From positions 23,081 through 87,080 of the forward strand of contig MU832106.1 in the NCBI GenBank assembly GCA_029204225.1: a stretch of 64,000 bases of DNA, read 5' to 3'. Made by a program: the position numbers and the translations under genes. The notes below the pieces were generated by a model, which was not told the DNA's origin, ran no database searches, and saw only the letters and a program-made list of their open reading frames with translations. This document shows, in pieces, positions 44,149 to 55,681 of the stretch (position 1 is the stretch's first letter; each line of letters starts with the position of its first letter). The stretch is from Diphasiastrum complanatum. Lineage: Eukaryota > Streptophyta > Lycopodiopsida > Lycopodiales > Lycopodiaceae.

Positions 44149-45017
44149 ATGGCTACATCAAGTGGAATTATGTTGGAAACCAATGATAGACTTATCTCAA
44201 GTAACTATTCATTGTGAAAAGTGAGGATGAAATCACTTCTTGAGATGAATAATGTTTTGGATATTGTTTTAGGTTTGTAAGAGAGGCCATTAACACAACA
44301 AGATCAAGTGAGGTATGACAAGAGGGCCAAAAGGGCTCTACACATGATAAAGATGAATGTTACCAATGAGCTTCTCAAGGAAATTGGTAAGAGTACTTCA
44401 TTAAAGTATGCTTGGGATTCATTGAAGAAGCTTTTATGAATCCAAGTCTACTTCTAGAGTGTTGACTCTAAGAAGGAAAATCTTTTCTTGTTTGCAAAAG
44501 AGAGAAGAAAGTCCAAATACTTTTATTTGAGAGTGAAAGCTTTGAATGATGAGTTAGCTTGCATTGATGAGAGCATTAAAGAAGGAGAGCTTGTTCAAGT
44601 TATTCTTAATGGATTGTTGGATGCTCATGCTAATATTGTTCAAAGTCTTGCCATTCAAAGAACTTTGTCAAGTTTGATTGATCTTCAAGAGATCTTGATC
44701 AATGAATAATATAGGCTTCAAGCAAGAGGTGGATCTTCGTCAACATCTCAAGTTGGAGAGGAGACTATGTTCATCAAGGGCAAAAGCAAAAGTAAGTGGT
44801 CTAAAGGGCAAGATCAAGGGGAGGCTTTTCTTCAAATGGCAAAAGGAAAGATAGATCAAAGCTCAAGTGCTTCTAGTGTGGCATCAAAGGACACTTTTCA
44901 AGTGAGTGCTACAAGAAAAAGAGAGATGAACGAGACAAGCAAGGTAATCTTACTCTTGATGAGAATGGTTTGGATGATCAAAATGCAAATGGTAATGCTT
45001 TTGTAATGTCTTTATAT
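44149..45017 (+). pseudogene. Copia D: gag with zinc knuckle (broken)
   Basis: ATG at 44149 opens MATSSGIMLETNDRLISSNY, then VRMKSLLEMNNVLDIVLGL, RALHMIKMNVTNELLKEIG, YFYLRVKALNDELACIDESI and ILNGLLDAHANIVQSLAIQR. The zinc knuckle (about 44858-44900) reads C-F-stop-C-G-I-K-G-H-F-S-S-E-C: CX2CX4HX4C spacing is intact with a TAG at one X position. Other stops are TGA after SNYSL (Trp position), TAA after VLGL, two in the region 44430-44460 and TAA after LINE. Frame is otherwise largely kept. Confidence 0.85.
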
Positions 45018-46119
45018 ATGCTTGCTAATGATGGAGATCTAGATCCATGGTGGATTGATAGTGGTGCAAGTTCACACATGACTTTTTAAAAAGAGTACTT
45101 CACTTATTTGTTGGCATATGGAGATGACAAGAGGGTGATCTACACGGCCAATGATGGTGTGTGTGCAATCAAAGGGATTGGCACAATTCCTATTTCTCTC
45201 TCTACAAATAGAAATGTTCGTTTAAAGGATGTTTTGTTCAAACCTTCCATTACCAAGAATCTACTTAGTGTGAGTCAATTGCTAAGTAAAGGTTCCAAAG
45301 TTGAGTTTGATGGAGATGCTTGCATGATCAAAAGGAAGGATATCTTGATTGCAAAAGGTAAAAGACAAAGGAAATTGTTAAAAGTAGATGCTTGTGTTAT
45401 TGCTAACCAGCCTGGATGTATTACAAGAGAGAAAATACCTATTCAAGAGGTTTGGCATAAAAGGATGGGGCACCTCAACTTCAAGTCATTGGAGGTAATG
45501 GCTAGAAAGAAAGTTGTGATTGGTCTTCCAAGTTCCTTAACTAGCATTAATCATGTTTGTGAGTCTTGTGCTTTGTCAAAGTCACATAGACTACCTTATA
45601 CTAGATCTACATCTAGATCTACAAAGCCTTTTCAAGTTCTACATTCGAATATTCATGGAATTACTGCAATTAGCAATAGTGGAGCTAAGATGTATGTAAC
45701 TTTCATTGATAATTTTAGTAGATTTTGTTGGATCTATCTACTAAAGAGCAAAGATGAAGTGTATGATGTCTTTGTTAAGCTCAAGAATGCAAGAGAGAAC
45801 CAATTTTCCACAAGGATCAGTGCTTAAGGAGTGACAATGGTGGAGAGTCATATCTACCAAGTTCAAGGCTTTTTGTGATGAGCATGGGATCAAGAGGAAA
45901 TATACAACACCAAGGACCCCACCATAAAATGGAGTGGCCGAAAGGAAGAATAGGATTTTATGTGAAAGTGCTAAAGCCATGCAGTTAATTGTTAACTTTG
46001 ATAAGCCATTTTGGGATCAAGCATTGTTGTGTGCTAATTTCTTGTGCAATAGGTGGTCGAGTGCTATTTTGGATGGAAGGACACTTTTTGAGATGCTATG
46101 TCAATATAACTCTGGATGA
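45018..46119 (+). pseudogene. Copia D: protease, pre-integrase, integrase, truncated
   Basis: The protease reads WWIDSGASSHMTF then a TAA. A 239-codon frame then gives IYTANDGVCAIKGIGTIPIS, LFKPSITKNLLSVSQLL, the pre-integrase WHKRMGHLNFKSLEVMARKK and CESCALSKSHRLPY, and the integrase core VTFIDNFSRFCWIYLLKSKD. A shift near 45825 leads through the SDNGGE region to NGVAERKNRILCESAKAMQL and FWDQALLCANFLCNR. The element stops at about 46119 and unrelated GC-richer sequence follows, so RT, RNase H and 3' LTR are missing. Confidence 0.88.
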
Positions 46120-46387
46120 TAGAACCAAGGAGGATCTGTTAGAGTCCAGTTACGACTCTATCATGACCTCGACATGACCGGTTGCCAAAGGGCCTGAGGC
46201 CTAGTATTGGCAAAGGGCGGTGATCGACAAGGATATCTGTCCCAGTTGGGACCGGTGCATCATGAGGAGTGATCCGGTATGGCCCCCTGACAAGCTGTCA
46301 GAGACGTGGTGTGTCTTCATCATCGGGACCCTAGCCATCAGTGACGAGATGTTTGTTGGCAAGTAGTCGAGGTGACCAAGATAATCA
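46120..46387. other. GC-rich segment of unknown origin
   Basis: About 270 bases clearly richer in G+C than both neighbours, with repeated GACCGG/GGGACC-type words (ACCGGTTGCCAAAGGGCC, GTTGGGACCGGTGCATC, ATCGGGACCC). No coding motif. It lies exactly between the truncated copia D and an LTR in opposite orientation. Confidence 0.4.
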
Positions 46388-47020
46388 TGTGAAGGATTTT
46401 AGATCAGTCAAGATCCAATCCATGTCTCTGATCTTTGGTTACAAAAAAGAGCAAACCAACAATCTTGCCAATGTAGAAAAATCAGCATTTACATACAAAA
46501 TGAGATGCAAACTCTAAGAGATACTGATCAAACATGAACCAAAACATAAAGTCTGTTTGATGTCCGTACAATTACAGCACCCTACTATATTTCACACGTG
46601 TGGATCCAAAAATAGCAATAAATGATCATTCTACACACATAATTGCAAGATAACACCATGAGAGTGCACCAATGAGTTGTAGAACCCAAAGAGAACCATT
46701 AAAATGAGAGAGAGAAGAGAGAAGATGTGTCTTTCCACAAGTTTCTTACTTTTATAGCAGGTCCTAACCCGATTTGGCCACTTGGCTTTCCCTCCAAAAT
46801 GTAAACCCTACTATTTTTGGGTCTAGATTCAAAGTACCCAACATTCAAATTTGAATCTCTCTCAAACTCAACTACCAACTTTCTCGCACTTTCAAAAAGT
46901 GTTTATTGAATGTATTTTAAGCTAATATAACTTCAAAAATTTTATCTCTAAGTTTAAAATGAGTTTTGGCCTCATATTAACAATTTATCAAAATATGACT
47001 AAACTTGTTTAAATCTCTCA
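46388..47020 (-). repeat. LTR of the copia D family, opposite orientation
   Basis: The minus strand begins TGAGAGATTTAAACAAG at 47020, preceded by a purine-rich GTCGAAGAGGGATTG, and ends AAAATCCTTCACA at 46388. A CTATAAAAG TATA box is near 46750-46760. No primer-binding site follows, so it is the 3' LTR of a lost element or a solo LTR; flanking bases do not show a clear 5-bp target duplication. Confidence 0.7.
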
Positions 47021-49145
47021 CAATCCCTCTTCGACTAGTTTTGGCATAGTTTTAACCATACTACTCTGATCCACCTTTAGAATGATCTCCATTATAAGTA
47101 TAGACCTCCTTTCTAAGGTTATAAAGTATCTTTTATAATTGATATAGAGAATAGTGTCCAAATTGGATGCTTCACTATCTCTTACATCAATTTTACACAT
47201 CAAGATGTAACTAGAATGTCATGAAGAACCAAATAGAACGTGAATAAAATGAGTCCTCCATGTTTCAAACTTTGAACTCTCTGAAAGTTACAGCAACCAA
47301 ACCATAAATGTGAGTGATGACCATTTGCTTGATTGTCTCCTCCAACTTTGTCCTTTCTTGATATGTCTCCAACATAAAACTCCATGAATTAGCCTCCATC
47401 TCCACCTTGCCACAAGATATCATCAACACTTGATGACTTGGCCATGAATGAGTGAAATAATGAACCTCCAATAGCTTCATTTCCATCAACAAAACCAGCC
47501 AAGAATTCTAGTACAACTCCAGCAATAAGATATTGCAAAACAATGTAGCTAGTTTGTCCATATCTTGACAATTTGCACACATTCACATAAAATAGCTCAA
47601 ACATGAGATAGAACAAGTAAATTAAACTTGAACAAAATTTCTTTGCTGCTCCTCTGACCTTACTTGAGTCTTTATACACCTGCAAAAACAGATCCATAAC
47701 ATCTTTGCCAATTGACGTTCCTTTGATGCTCTTGACTAGCTCCAATTGCCCTTTGAAGCCCTTTGAGACCAACCCCTTGATCTTCCTCTTGAACATCAAA
47801 GTAATTGAAAAAAAATTATTTTTCAGATCCATTAATTGCTTTTCTAGCATGAAAACAATGAAAACCAATATCCACTTGCATAGCATCATCTACACAAGAC
47901 AATTCTCCAAAATGTGTGAGTAAAGCAAAATGTGTCGCTTCCACTTGTTTACCTTTCTCTTGATCATCAAAGATATGAATATCTTCAAACCTGAACCTTC
48001 GGAAATACTCTCTCTCTCAAACGTATGATCTAGATTCAACAAGATCTCATCAATGCTTGATCTCGAATTTCCACAAAGGTTAGTGAAAACAATGTCATTG
48101 GTGGACCATCATAAATCAAAAGATAGATTCCAAACTCTCCATCCAACATGAAGTAGAGTAGGTGAAGATGAGTATCAAACCTAATAAATCTAGCCCTCTT
48201 GAGTCCATAAAAAACCTCAATAAGCTCACCAATGAGATCTCCGTTGCCTTGAAGAAATTGTCTCTCAATTTGCTCCATGTAGTCTTCTCCAACCAACCTT
48301 TTGCCATCTTGATCATCAGTGATCGAGCTTTCTAATTTGCTCGTTGGTTTGTGTGTGCAAATTCTCTATGGTGGATATAATGGAATCATCACTATTTGCC
48401 ATAGAGATAGAAGCATCATCATGCAGCTTATCCTTATGTTTGGCTCTTTGTTCCTTTCTGCGTCTTCAATCTTGGTCGGAATTATCACAGTCCAAACTAG
48501 GGCTCTCACTATCGTCGACTCTCTTAATGGCATTGGTGCAGGCTGTTTGAAAAGACACGTATTTGTCTCTTCATTTTATTTGCTTCCTGATTCCCTTGGG
48601 TAGTCCTGCCATGAACCATGTGAGGACGCTATGGCCTGGGACGCTATCAAGGTCGCATCCACCACGTACTCTCTTGATCCGTTCAATATAACTTGTTTTT
48701 CTTATTCATACGAATTCATCCAAGTTGCAAAAATGGATCAAAAAGGAAGCGATTGATTTTAAATCTCATGAAGAATTCAATTGTAAGATATTCCAATCAT
48801 CTCATTTGTTCTTCTCGAGATTGAAATACCAATTTTATAGTGTCAATAAGGCATAAATTGAAATATACTACGTTATGTTTTGAACCATACTTGCATGAAG
48901 TCACATTGCTTGGACTTCTTCTAGGATCAAGTGCTTTCTTGTTAGTCTTGTAAAGACTTTTAATTTGAGAGGGAGTCCAATAGTGGTACTTCTAATTGTG
49001 GATGATCTCTTGCTTGTAACAAGTGAGCCTAGTCAAGTATCTCACTACTTTATGACCATCTCGTTAAACAAAGGAGGGGTGTGGTCAACATTAATTTTGA
49101 CCTTCGATCTTTGTCTTTAGGAAGGCATGGCACCTTCTTGGCTAC
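47021..49145. other. No recognised gene; possible gag debris
   Basis: Minus-strand frames at 47389-47889 (166 codons) and 48036-48296 (86 codons) have ordinary composition but no motif I can name. The second (ERQFLQGNGDLIGELIEVFY, FDTHLHLLYFMLDGEFG) has a faint resemblance to a copia gag core. Given the preceding minus-strand LTR, decayed internal sequence of that element is the most economical reading. Confidence 0.3.
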
Positions 49146-49493
49146 TCAAAATATATCCATTGGACCTTCTTTGGTCAACACTTCAAAGGTTTGCTCTGCC
49201 ATTGCATTACCCCTTTGTTTTGCTAGTAAAATTGGTATATTGTCCTCTCCATAGGCCCTACATGCTTCGGTGAAGATCTGAAGGAATCGTCGCAAATCTC
49301 CCTTGGCATCAAACCTAGGGAGGTCAATTTTGAGAAACTTCTGGACTGTGTGGGGTACAAACTGTCTATGATTGTCCATCGGGGGTGGATCAACGTCAAT
49401 CGGTTCGTGGATTATTTCAATTGGTATGTTGACAAATTCTTCGAGATTGAAAGGGTCCAAAATGGATAATCTCCTTCCAGATTTCAGATGCAT
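49146..49493 (-). pseudogene. Retrotransposon gag-like fragment 1
   Basis: The frame has LKIDLPRFDAKGDLRRFLQI, FTEACRAYGEDN and LLAKQRGNAMAEQTFEVL. The pattern LP-FDG--DP--FL--F--AC---G with a following Leu/Ala-rich helix is that of Ty3/gypsy-type gag capsid N-terminal regions. It shares FLQI and the AC--YGE spacing with the second fragment 640 bases away. No zinc knuckle, protease or RT is attached. Confidence 0.45.
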
Positions 49494-50129
49494 ACAATGG
49501 AATGGGAAGTAGGGCTATTTTTTATATTTTCTTTTTTTGTTGTTTTTTATTTTTTTTGTCTTCTTATTTCTCAGATATTTTTGTAGTTATTTTCTGTATT
49601 TTGTCAATTAGATGATGGATCTGAATGAAAATCTAACCGAAGTAATAATGAACTTACATCAAGATCAAATTGGAATCAAAATAAAAGTCAAATGTATGCG
49701 AAGCAGGGTAAATACAAATCCAAAAGGCAATCGGGAAAAATGAAAATAACAGAAATAATACAGATCGATTCTGATTGTCAAAAGTTCTATAAAATTCTAG
49801 GTTTTCACTGTTGGCGAATTATACCGGACGAGTAATAGCAAGCGGGAGTAATAGAATTATAACTCTCCGAAAGCTACCTACCTGTCCTAATAGATGATTA
49901 GAATGATCTATAAAAGTGGCAAGTAAAGTGGAGAACTTGGTAATACTGTTGGCGAGTAATAGGAGGATGCGTAATAAAATTATAACTCACCGGTCAGAGC
50001 AGTGTGTATATATATCCATGTTTTGATGGCGAGTTATAAAACACTGTAGGCGAGTTACAACTGGCGAGTAATAGAAAATGGCGAGAACAGAGAAATAGAT
50101 CGAAAATTTTGTACCACTTCCCAGTCAGT
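49494..50129. repeat. Spacer with GCGAGTAATAG words
   Basis: Several copies of GCGAGTAATAG, GGGAGTAATAG and GCGAGTTATAA occur between 49820 and 50085, together with two ATTATAACTC(T/A)CCG words. The same words are present near 32.8 kb. No coding content. Confidence 0.45.
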
Positions 50130-50369
50130 TCATTCTTGTACCATCTGATTAAAAAAGAACTCTAAAGCTGCTCTTGTTAGGGACATTGGAAATAGCTTCG
50201 ACTTTTCTACTGGGGTAAATTCACCATAGATCTTGCATGCTTGCCCATAAATCTGCAAGAATCTAATAGGATCAGTGGATCCATCAAATTTGGAAAATTC
50301 CAATCTAGGAGATCTTCTGATTGGACTATGTGGAAGCATCTTTGAAGATCTTAACCAAAAATTGTTCAA
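50130..50369 (-). pseudogene. Retrotransposon gag-like fragment 2
   Basis: The 79-codon frame reads RRSPRLEFSKFDGSTDPIRF, LQIYGQACKIYGEFTPVEKS and LFPMSLTRAALEFFFNQM. This is a better preserved gag capsid N-terminal pattern (FDG-DP, then LFPMSLTRAALEFF like the usual SLTGAALEWF block of gypsy gags). The Trp of that block reads Phe. Confidence 0.6.
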
Positions 50370-51776
<1,407 letters not shown>

Positions 51777-52244
51777 TACAATGACTCATGTGTCCACCGA
51801 CCATGTTGTCTTATCTATCACTATCATACACCTCTTAGTGCGTCACTACTTCGTGCTCTCACTGGTGAATCAAGCCCAGTTGATTGCGTATAAAAGAGCT
51901 TGTTCACTCATATGTTAAGCAACTTAAGTTTTATATCTTTGGTTTCTTTAGAAGAGCTCTCTACTCTTTAGCTCTCAGATCACTTAGTTCTAACAACTTC
52001 TTTTGTAGCCAATCTGGTTTTCAATAATATCATATCATCTTTTGTGTGTATTTGTATATTGGTATCAGAGCCATCTCGCTCCTGTGTATGTTTTATGTGT
52101 TGTTCTTTTGATCATTGAATGTAAGTTTAAATTACGTGTTCTGCTATCACCTTTGCTTATAGTTCAATTCCGCTTTTTGATCTTTCCCTACTTTCATACA
52201 ATCTAGCGTACAGCCCCAGCAGTCAGTTGCTTAGACGCAAGGCG
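51777..52244 (+). promoter_or_regulatory. Pararetrovirus intergenic region: TATA box, leader, tRNA-Met site
   Basis: Downstream of RNase H lies TATAAAAG at 51889-51896 in the position of the pregenomic RNA promoter, then a leader and TGGTATCAGAGCC at 52060-52072, the tRNA-Met primer-binding site that marks the start of the circular Caulimoviridae map. About 30 bases of the leader (AGCAACTTAAGTTTTATATC, about 51927-51946) recur at 55417-55436. At about 52245 the sequence switches to the minus-strand coding block. Confidence 0.65.
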
Positions 52245-52766
52245 TTAAGGATTGTGTTTCGCTGAGCCGCAGTCGTCGCATCGCACAAATCTTAATGAAA
52301 TGGCCATAATCTGTTCTTGGTGTTGAGTCACTTGTTTCTGAAACCAAGAGAGATATTTGTCGGAACAATAATCCATACTGACCAGAGAGAGATTATTACA
52401 TTGGATGATCAGGGGATTGATCAAAGGAAGTCTGTGCTTTTCATTTAAATAGGTAATGATCAGACTATCTTCTAATAACACAACAGGACATAATCTTTTA
52501 AGGACATCATACCCAATAATAAAATTAGTGGAATGATGAGAAAGACCCTTAAAATTAATAAATAACTCTAAAGAGCCAAACAGGACTGGAAGAGTGATGC
52601 TCTAATGAAGTAAGTCGGGCTTACTATTGGAATAAATGGCTTTGACATGATTTGCTTCAATTTGAATTAGTTGTTGAGGGAATGAACTGAGGTTGGCACA
52701 TGAAATAGCTGCACCTGTATCAATCATAGCTGCAAACCTAGGTGTTTGATGCTGAGAAATCAGACA
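52245..52766 (-). pseudogene. Endogenous pararetrovirus: aspartic protease and RT start
   Basis: The minus strand shows the retropepsin-like active site in AAMIDTGAAISCANLSSFP (about 52735-52680), the INFKGLSHHSTNFIIGYDVL segment (the ILG-D-like C-terminal protease motif) and then sequence leading to the RT N-terminus (SWFQKQVTQHQEQIM). Coding stops at about 52245 where the RT should continue; the RT proper is instead found on the plus strand at 55676-57115. Stops and one shift are present. Confidence 0.72.
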
Positions 52767-53720
52767 TCAAATATTGATATGAGGGACATAAGAGAAGGAT
52801 TTATGAAGCACATTCAAAAGTTTGAGCTGAGACCAATTAATTTCAGAATCACTAGAAGAAGAACGAGAGTGAGATCTAGAATGTTGAATGACATTTATGG
52901 GTTCTAATGGCGGCATAACTTCAGCATCAGAAGGACAACTGTTTGTAGAGGAGGATGAAATATCTCTTGAAAAAGTATTAACTGGAAGTTTAGCTACTCT
53001 ATGAAGACTGATTTTAGGAATAGGAAGAAACATAATTTTAGCTACAATTTCTTTTTTCTGAATCATGTACATAGCACAAGATTTATTAAAAAGATGTATG
53101 CAGATGTTTTGCGGAGTAGTATATGCTTGTAACAGAGGGAGTAAAGTATGTGACATTTTAGCTCATGAATGGTTTGAACTTGAAAAAAATATCCTGGTGG
53201 TGGCTGTACAACAATACCAGTATTGACAGTGAATGTTTCTCGAGATGAGATGGGAATGTTGGCGCGTGCTTGTATGAGGTACCGATCTGCTTGTACCTTG
53301 ATTTTCCAGAGAGGATTATGTGCAGAAAATAAGGCAACATTCATCGTTTGTCGAGAAACTTCAAGACAACAAGCCTCATCATCAGGAGTCGGAGAAAAAG
53401 AATGACCCTGAGAGGCAGGCTGTTGAGGAGGAACTGGACTAGATTGTTTTGTCGAAGAGAATCTATGAGACGTTTGTTGGGTGTATGGAGGAGTAGCAGG
53501 ACTACGACGAGATTGTGGTTGTTCCTGCCAAGACAAGCGATGAAGGGATGGATGTACAGGATGGGGAGTGCGGAAAAGGACTCTGAGATTGTAATTGCTT
53601 CAGGTGAACTCATTTTTTCAATCGATTTAGCTGGAGTTCGACCGGCAAGGATATCAGCAATACGAGGATCTGGAGGAGGTTGCATAGCAGACTCTTTCTG
53701 AGTGATTTTGTTCATCATGG
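52767..53720 (-). pseudogene. Endogenous pararetrovirus: dUTPase-like domain and linker
   Basis: Between the capsid/zinc-knuckle part and the protease there is a Pro/Ser/Gln-rich linker (QSRRSPATPPYTQQTSHRF) followed by a region with the dUTPase layout. QADRYLIQARANIPISSRE fits motif 1 (AGYDL-type), TFTVNTGIVVQPPPGYFFQV fits the TG-----PPGY strand pair, and, after a shift near 53150, ICIHLFNKS with MIQKKEIVAKIMFLPI fits the N-strand and motif 4 (G-RIAQL type). Motifs 2, 3 and 5 are not clear. dUTPase hydrolyses dUTP to keep uracil out of DNA. A Ser-rich spacer (SRSHSRSSSSDSE) links it to the protease. The domain is decayed; the assignment rests on motif order and should be checked by profile search. 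Confidence 0.55.
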
Positions 53721-54234
53721 GGAAATAAGACTTCTTAGTAGGAGGAATAAACTAAGCTTGAAAATGGCAAAAAGAAGATATATTTCGTTCGGTGAATGCA
53801 TCATCGAAATCATCGTCGGTAGAGTCATCTTTGTTGTTGTTAGCAAGAGCAGGTTCATCTTCTGCAGAATCTTTCTGGACAGGTTCTTTCCTTGGTCTAT
53901 GAGATATATAAGATCTAGCACCACGACTAATCATATTAAGTGGATAAGCAGAGTTAGAACCACATGCAGTAGTGTTAAAAACAGAGGTAACAGGAAGCAG
54001 ATGCACTGAGGAGTCTGACTCAAAGAGATCAGAGGAATGAGGAGATAAATCAGACATCTAATCAACAGAAATAGCATCAGAATTGGCAGAACTGGTTAAT
54101 GCATAATCAAACTGTTCTTCGAGCTGAATGCTATTGAATTATTATTATTTGTTTTTGTCAGGACAATTTTTTGCCCAATGACCGGGTTTTTGACAGATAA
54201 AACAATTTTTTGGATTTTTTTGCAGGAATGCGTT
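53721..54234 (-). pseudogene. Endogenous pararetrovirus: zinc knuckle and acidic region
   Basis: A perfect CCHC zinc knuckle, CFICQKPGHWAKNC, is encoded at 54163-54204. Its form (Pro-Gly-His-Trp) is typical of Caulimoviridae coat proteins. It is followed by an acidic, Ser-rich region (LFESDSSVHLLP, AEDEPALANNNKDDSTDDDF) and a basic patch (SRGARSYISHRPRKEP), also usual around the coat-protein C-terminus. The segment sits between the capsid core and the dUTPase-like domain on the same strand; frame changes occur on both sides. Confidence 0.75.
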
Positions 54235-55320
54235 TTAAGAACCGCCGTCTAGGACGTATTTGAGTACGAAAAGAAGATTGCTTATGAACAGAACGAAACT
54301 TTGATTTGATCGAACATTTACAAATTTTACGAACGGAACGAGGACAACAAAATCCTTTGTAGAGAAATTTGATTTACAAAAGGAAACTGAAGGTTTATTA
54401 CAAGAAATAGCTTTACCAGCGGATTTGAGAGTGCAAAGATCAGTAATGCATTGCATGATTGTTTGACTAATAAAACCCAACATGGCTTCAGCTAGATCAA
54501 TATGCTTATCTTCGAGTTTCTGTAAAACAAGAGAACATAATGAAGGGAGAAGTTTATGTATAAAAGACAATTTTACAGCTTTGTCATGAGAACCTTGAAA
54601 TCGGTAGATCAGATGAATGCAATAATCCATAAATTCATGAATCCGATTAATATCATGTAGTTGAGTGCGATTAAACAATTCTTGGGCTTTAACCGATTCA
54701 TCTGTAAGACTGCCTACGAATTCTGCATATTCAGCTTCGATCAGACGAGAAGCAGGATTAGCAACTTGATAGATTCGAGTCTGTTTCAAAGCAGGATCAA
54801 CATGTTCCCACCAATATTTTAAATTGCCAGTAAAACCGTTGGTGGCAATTGTAACAGCCTGACTAGCGGAAAAAAGTTTGAAGGTAATTGCATGTTGGAG
54901 CCAAGCAGTCAGATATTGCAACATCTGGACTTTTTCATCAATTGTTGTGTTGTCAATGTTGTAGACGATCATTTCGCCTACTTTTGATATAGAAGCCGGG
55001 GTAGATGTAGTGGAAGGCTGAGGATTGGAGGTGGAAGCAGAGGGATCAGCTTCAGCACGAGATCGCTTGGGCAGAGGGATGCGTTGCTCCAGATTCTGAA
55101 GTGACAGCGATCATGTTTAAAGGATAATATTCCAGAGGTGGAGGTTTTGGAAAAGAAGAAAACACAAAAACTGGATCGATGGTCATGGGCTCGGAAACAA
55201 AGGTTGGAACGAGTAAAGAGATGACTTGAAAGAATTGGTCAGAAAGGTCATATAACGCACGTGACTGAAATTTCAAAATTCTTTGTTCAGGGGTAAAAAC
55301 AGATGAGGTCGGGATTAAGT
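54235..55320 (-). pseudogene. Endogenous pararetrovirus: coat-protein core
   Basis: A 245-codon frame (54235-54972) has a capsid-like helical core: LQYLTAWLQHAITFKLFSAS, GFTGNLKYWWEHVD, YAEFVGSLTDESVKAQELF, MDYCIHLIYRFQGSHDKA and SFIHKLLPSLCSLVLQKLED. The WW motif followed by a long helical region and then a CCHC knuckle is the gag/coat arrangement shared by Caulimoviridae and Ty3-type elements. Upstream (55052-55276) is a short Pro-rich piece (VFSSFPKPPPLEYYPLNMI). No movement-protein (30K) domain was recognised. The frame shifts near 54235, just before the zinc knuckle. Confidence 0.65.
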
Positions 55321-55438
55321 AGGGCTGGCATTCGAATGACAGAGTAGGATTATCAGGAAAAGAAGAGACATGTGGCCAAGAGTGAGTTTAAGGGAGTTCG
55401 AGAATATGTAAAGCAGCTTAAGTTTTATATCTTTGATT

Positions 55439-55681
55439 TCACTTCTTTCTGAAACCAAGAGAGATATTTGTCGGAACAATAATCCATACTGACCAGAGTG
55501 AGATTATTACATTGAACGATCAGGGGATTGATCAAAAGACAGTCTGATCATTACCTATTTAAATGAAAAGCACAGACTTCCTTTGATCAATCCCCTGATC
55601 GTCCAATGTAATAATCTCTCTCTGGTCAGTATGGATTATTGTTCCAACAAATATCTCTCTTGGTTTTAGAAACAAGTGACT
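55439..55681. repeat. Inverted repeat at a head-to-head virus junction
   Basis: Left arm about 55443-55541 (GAAACCAAGAGAGATATTTG ... CAGGGGATTGATCAAA) and right arm about 55578-55677 (its reverse complement, GATCAATCCCCTGATC ... CAAATATCTCTCTTGG) are separated by about 36 bases. Both correspond to protease-RT border sequence also present at 52320-52450. The arms differ at only a few positions. Confidence 0.9.
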
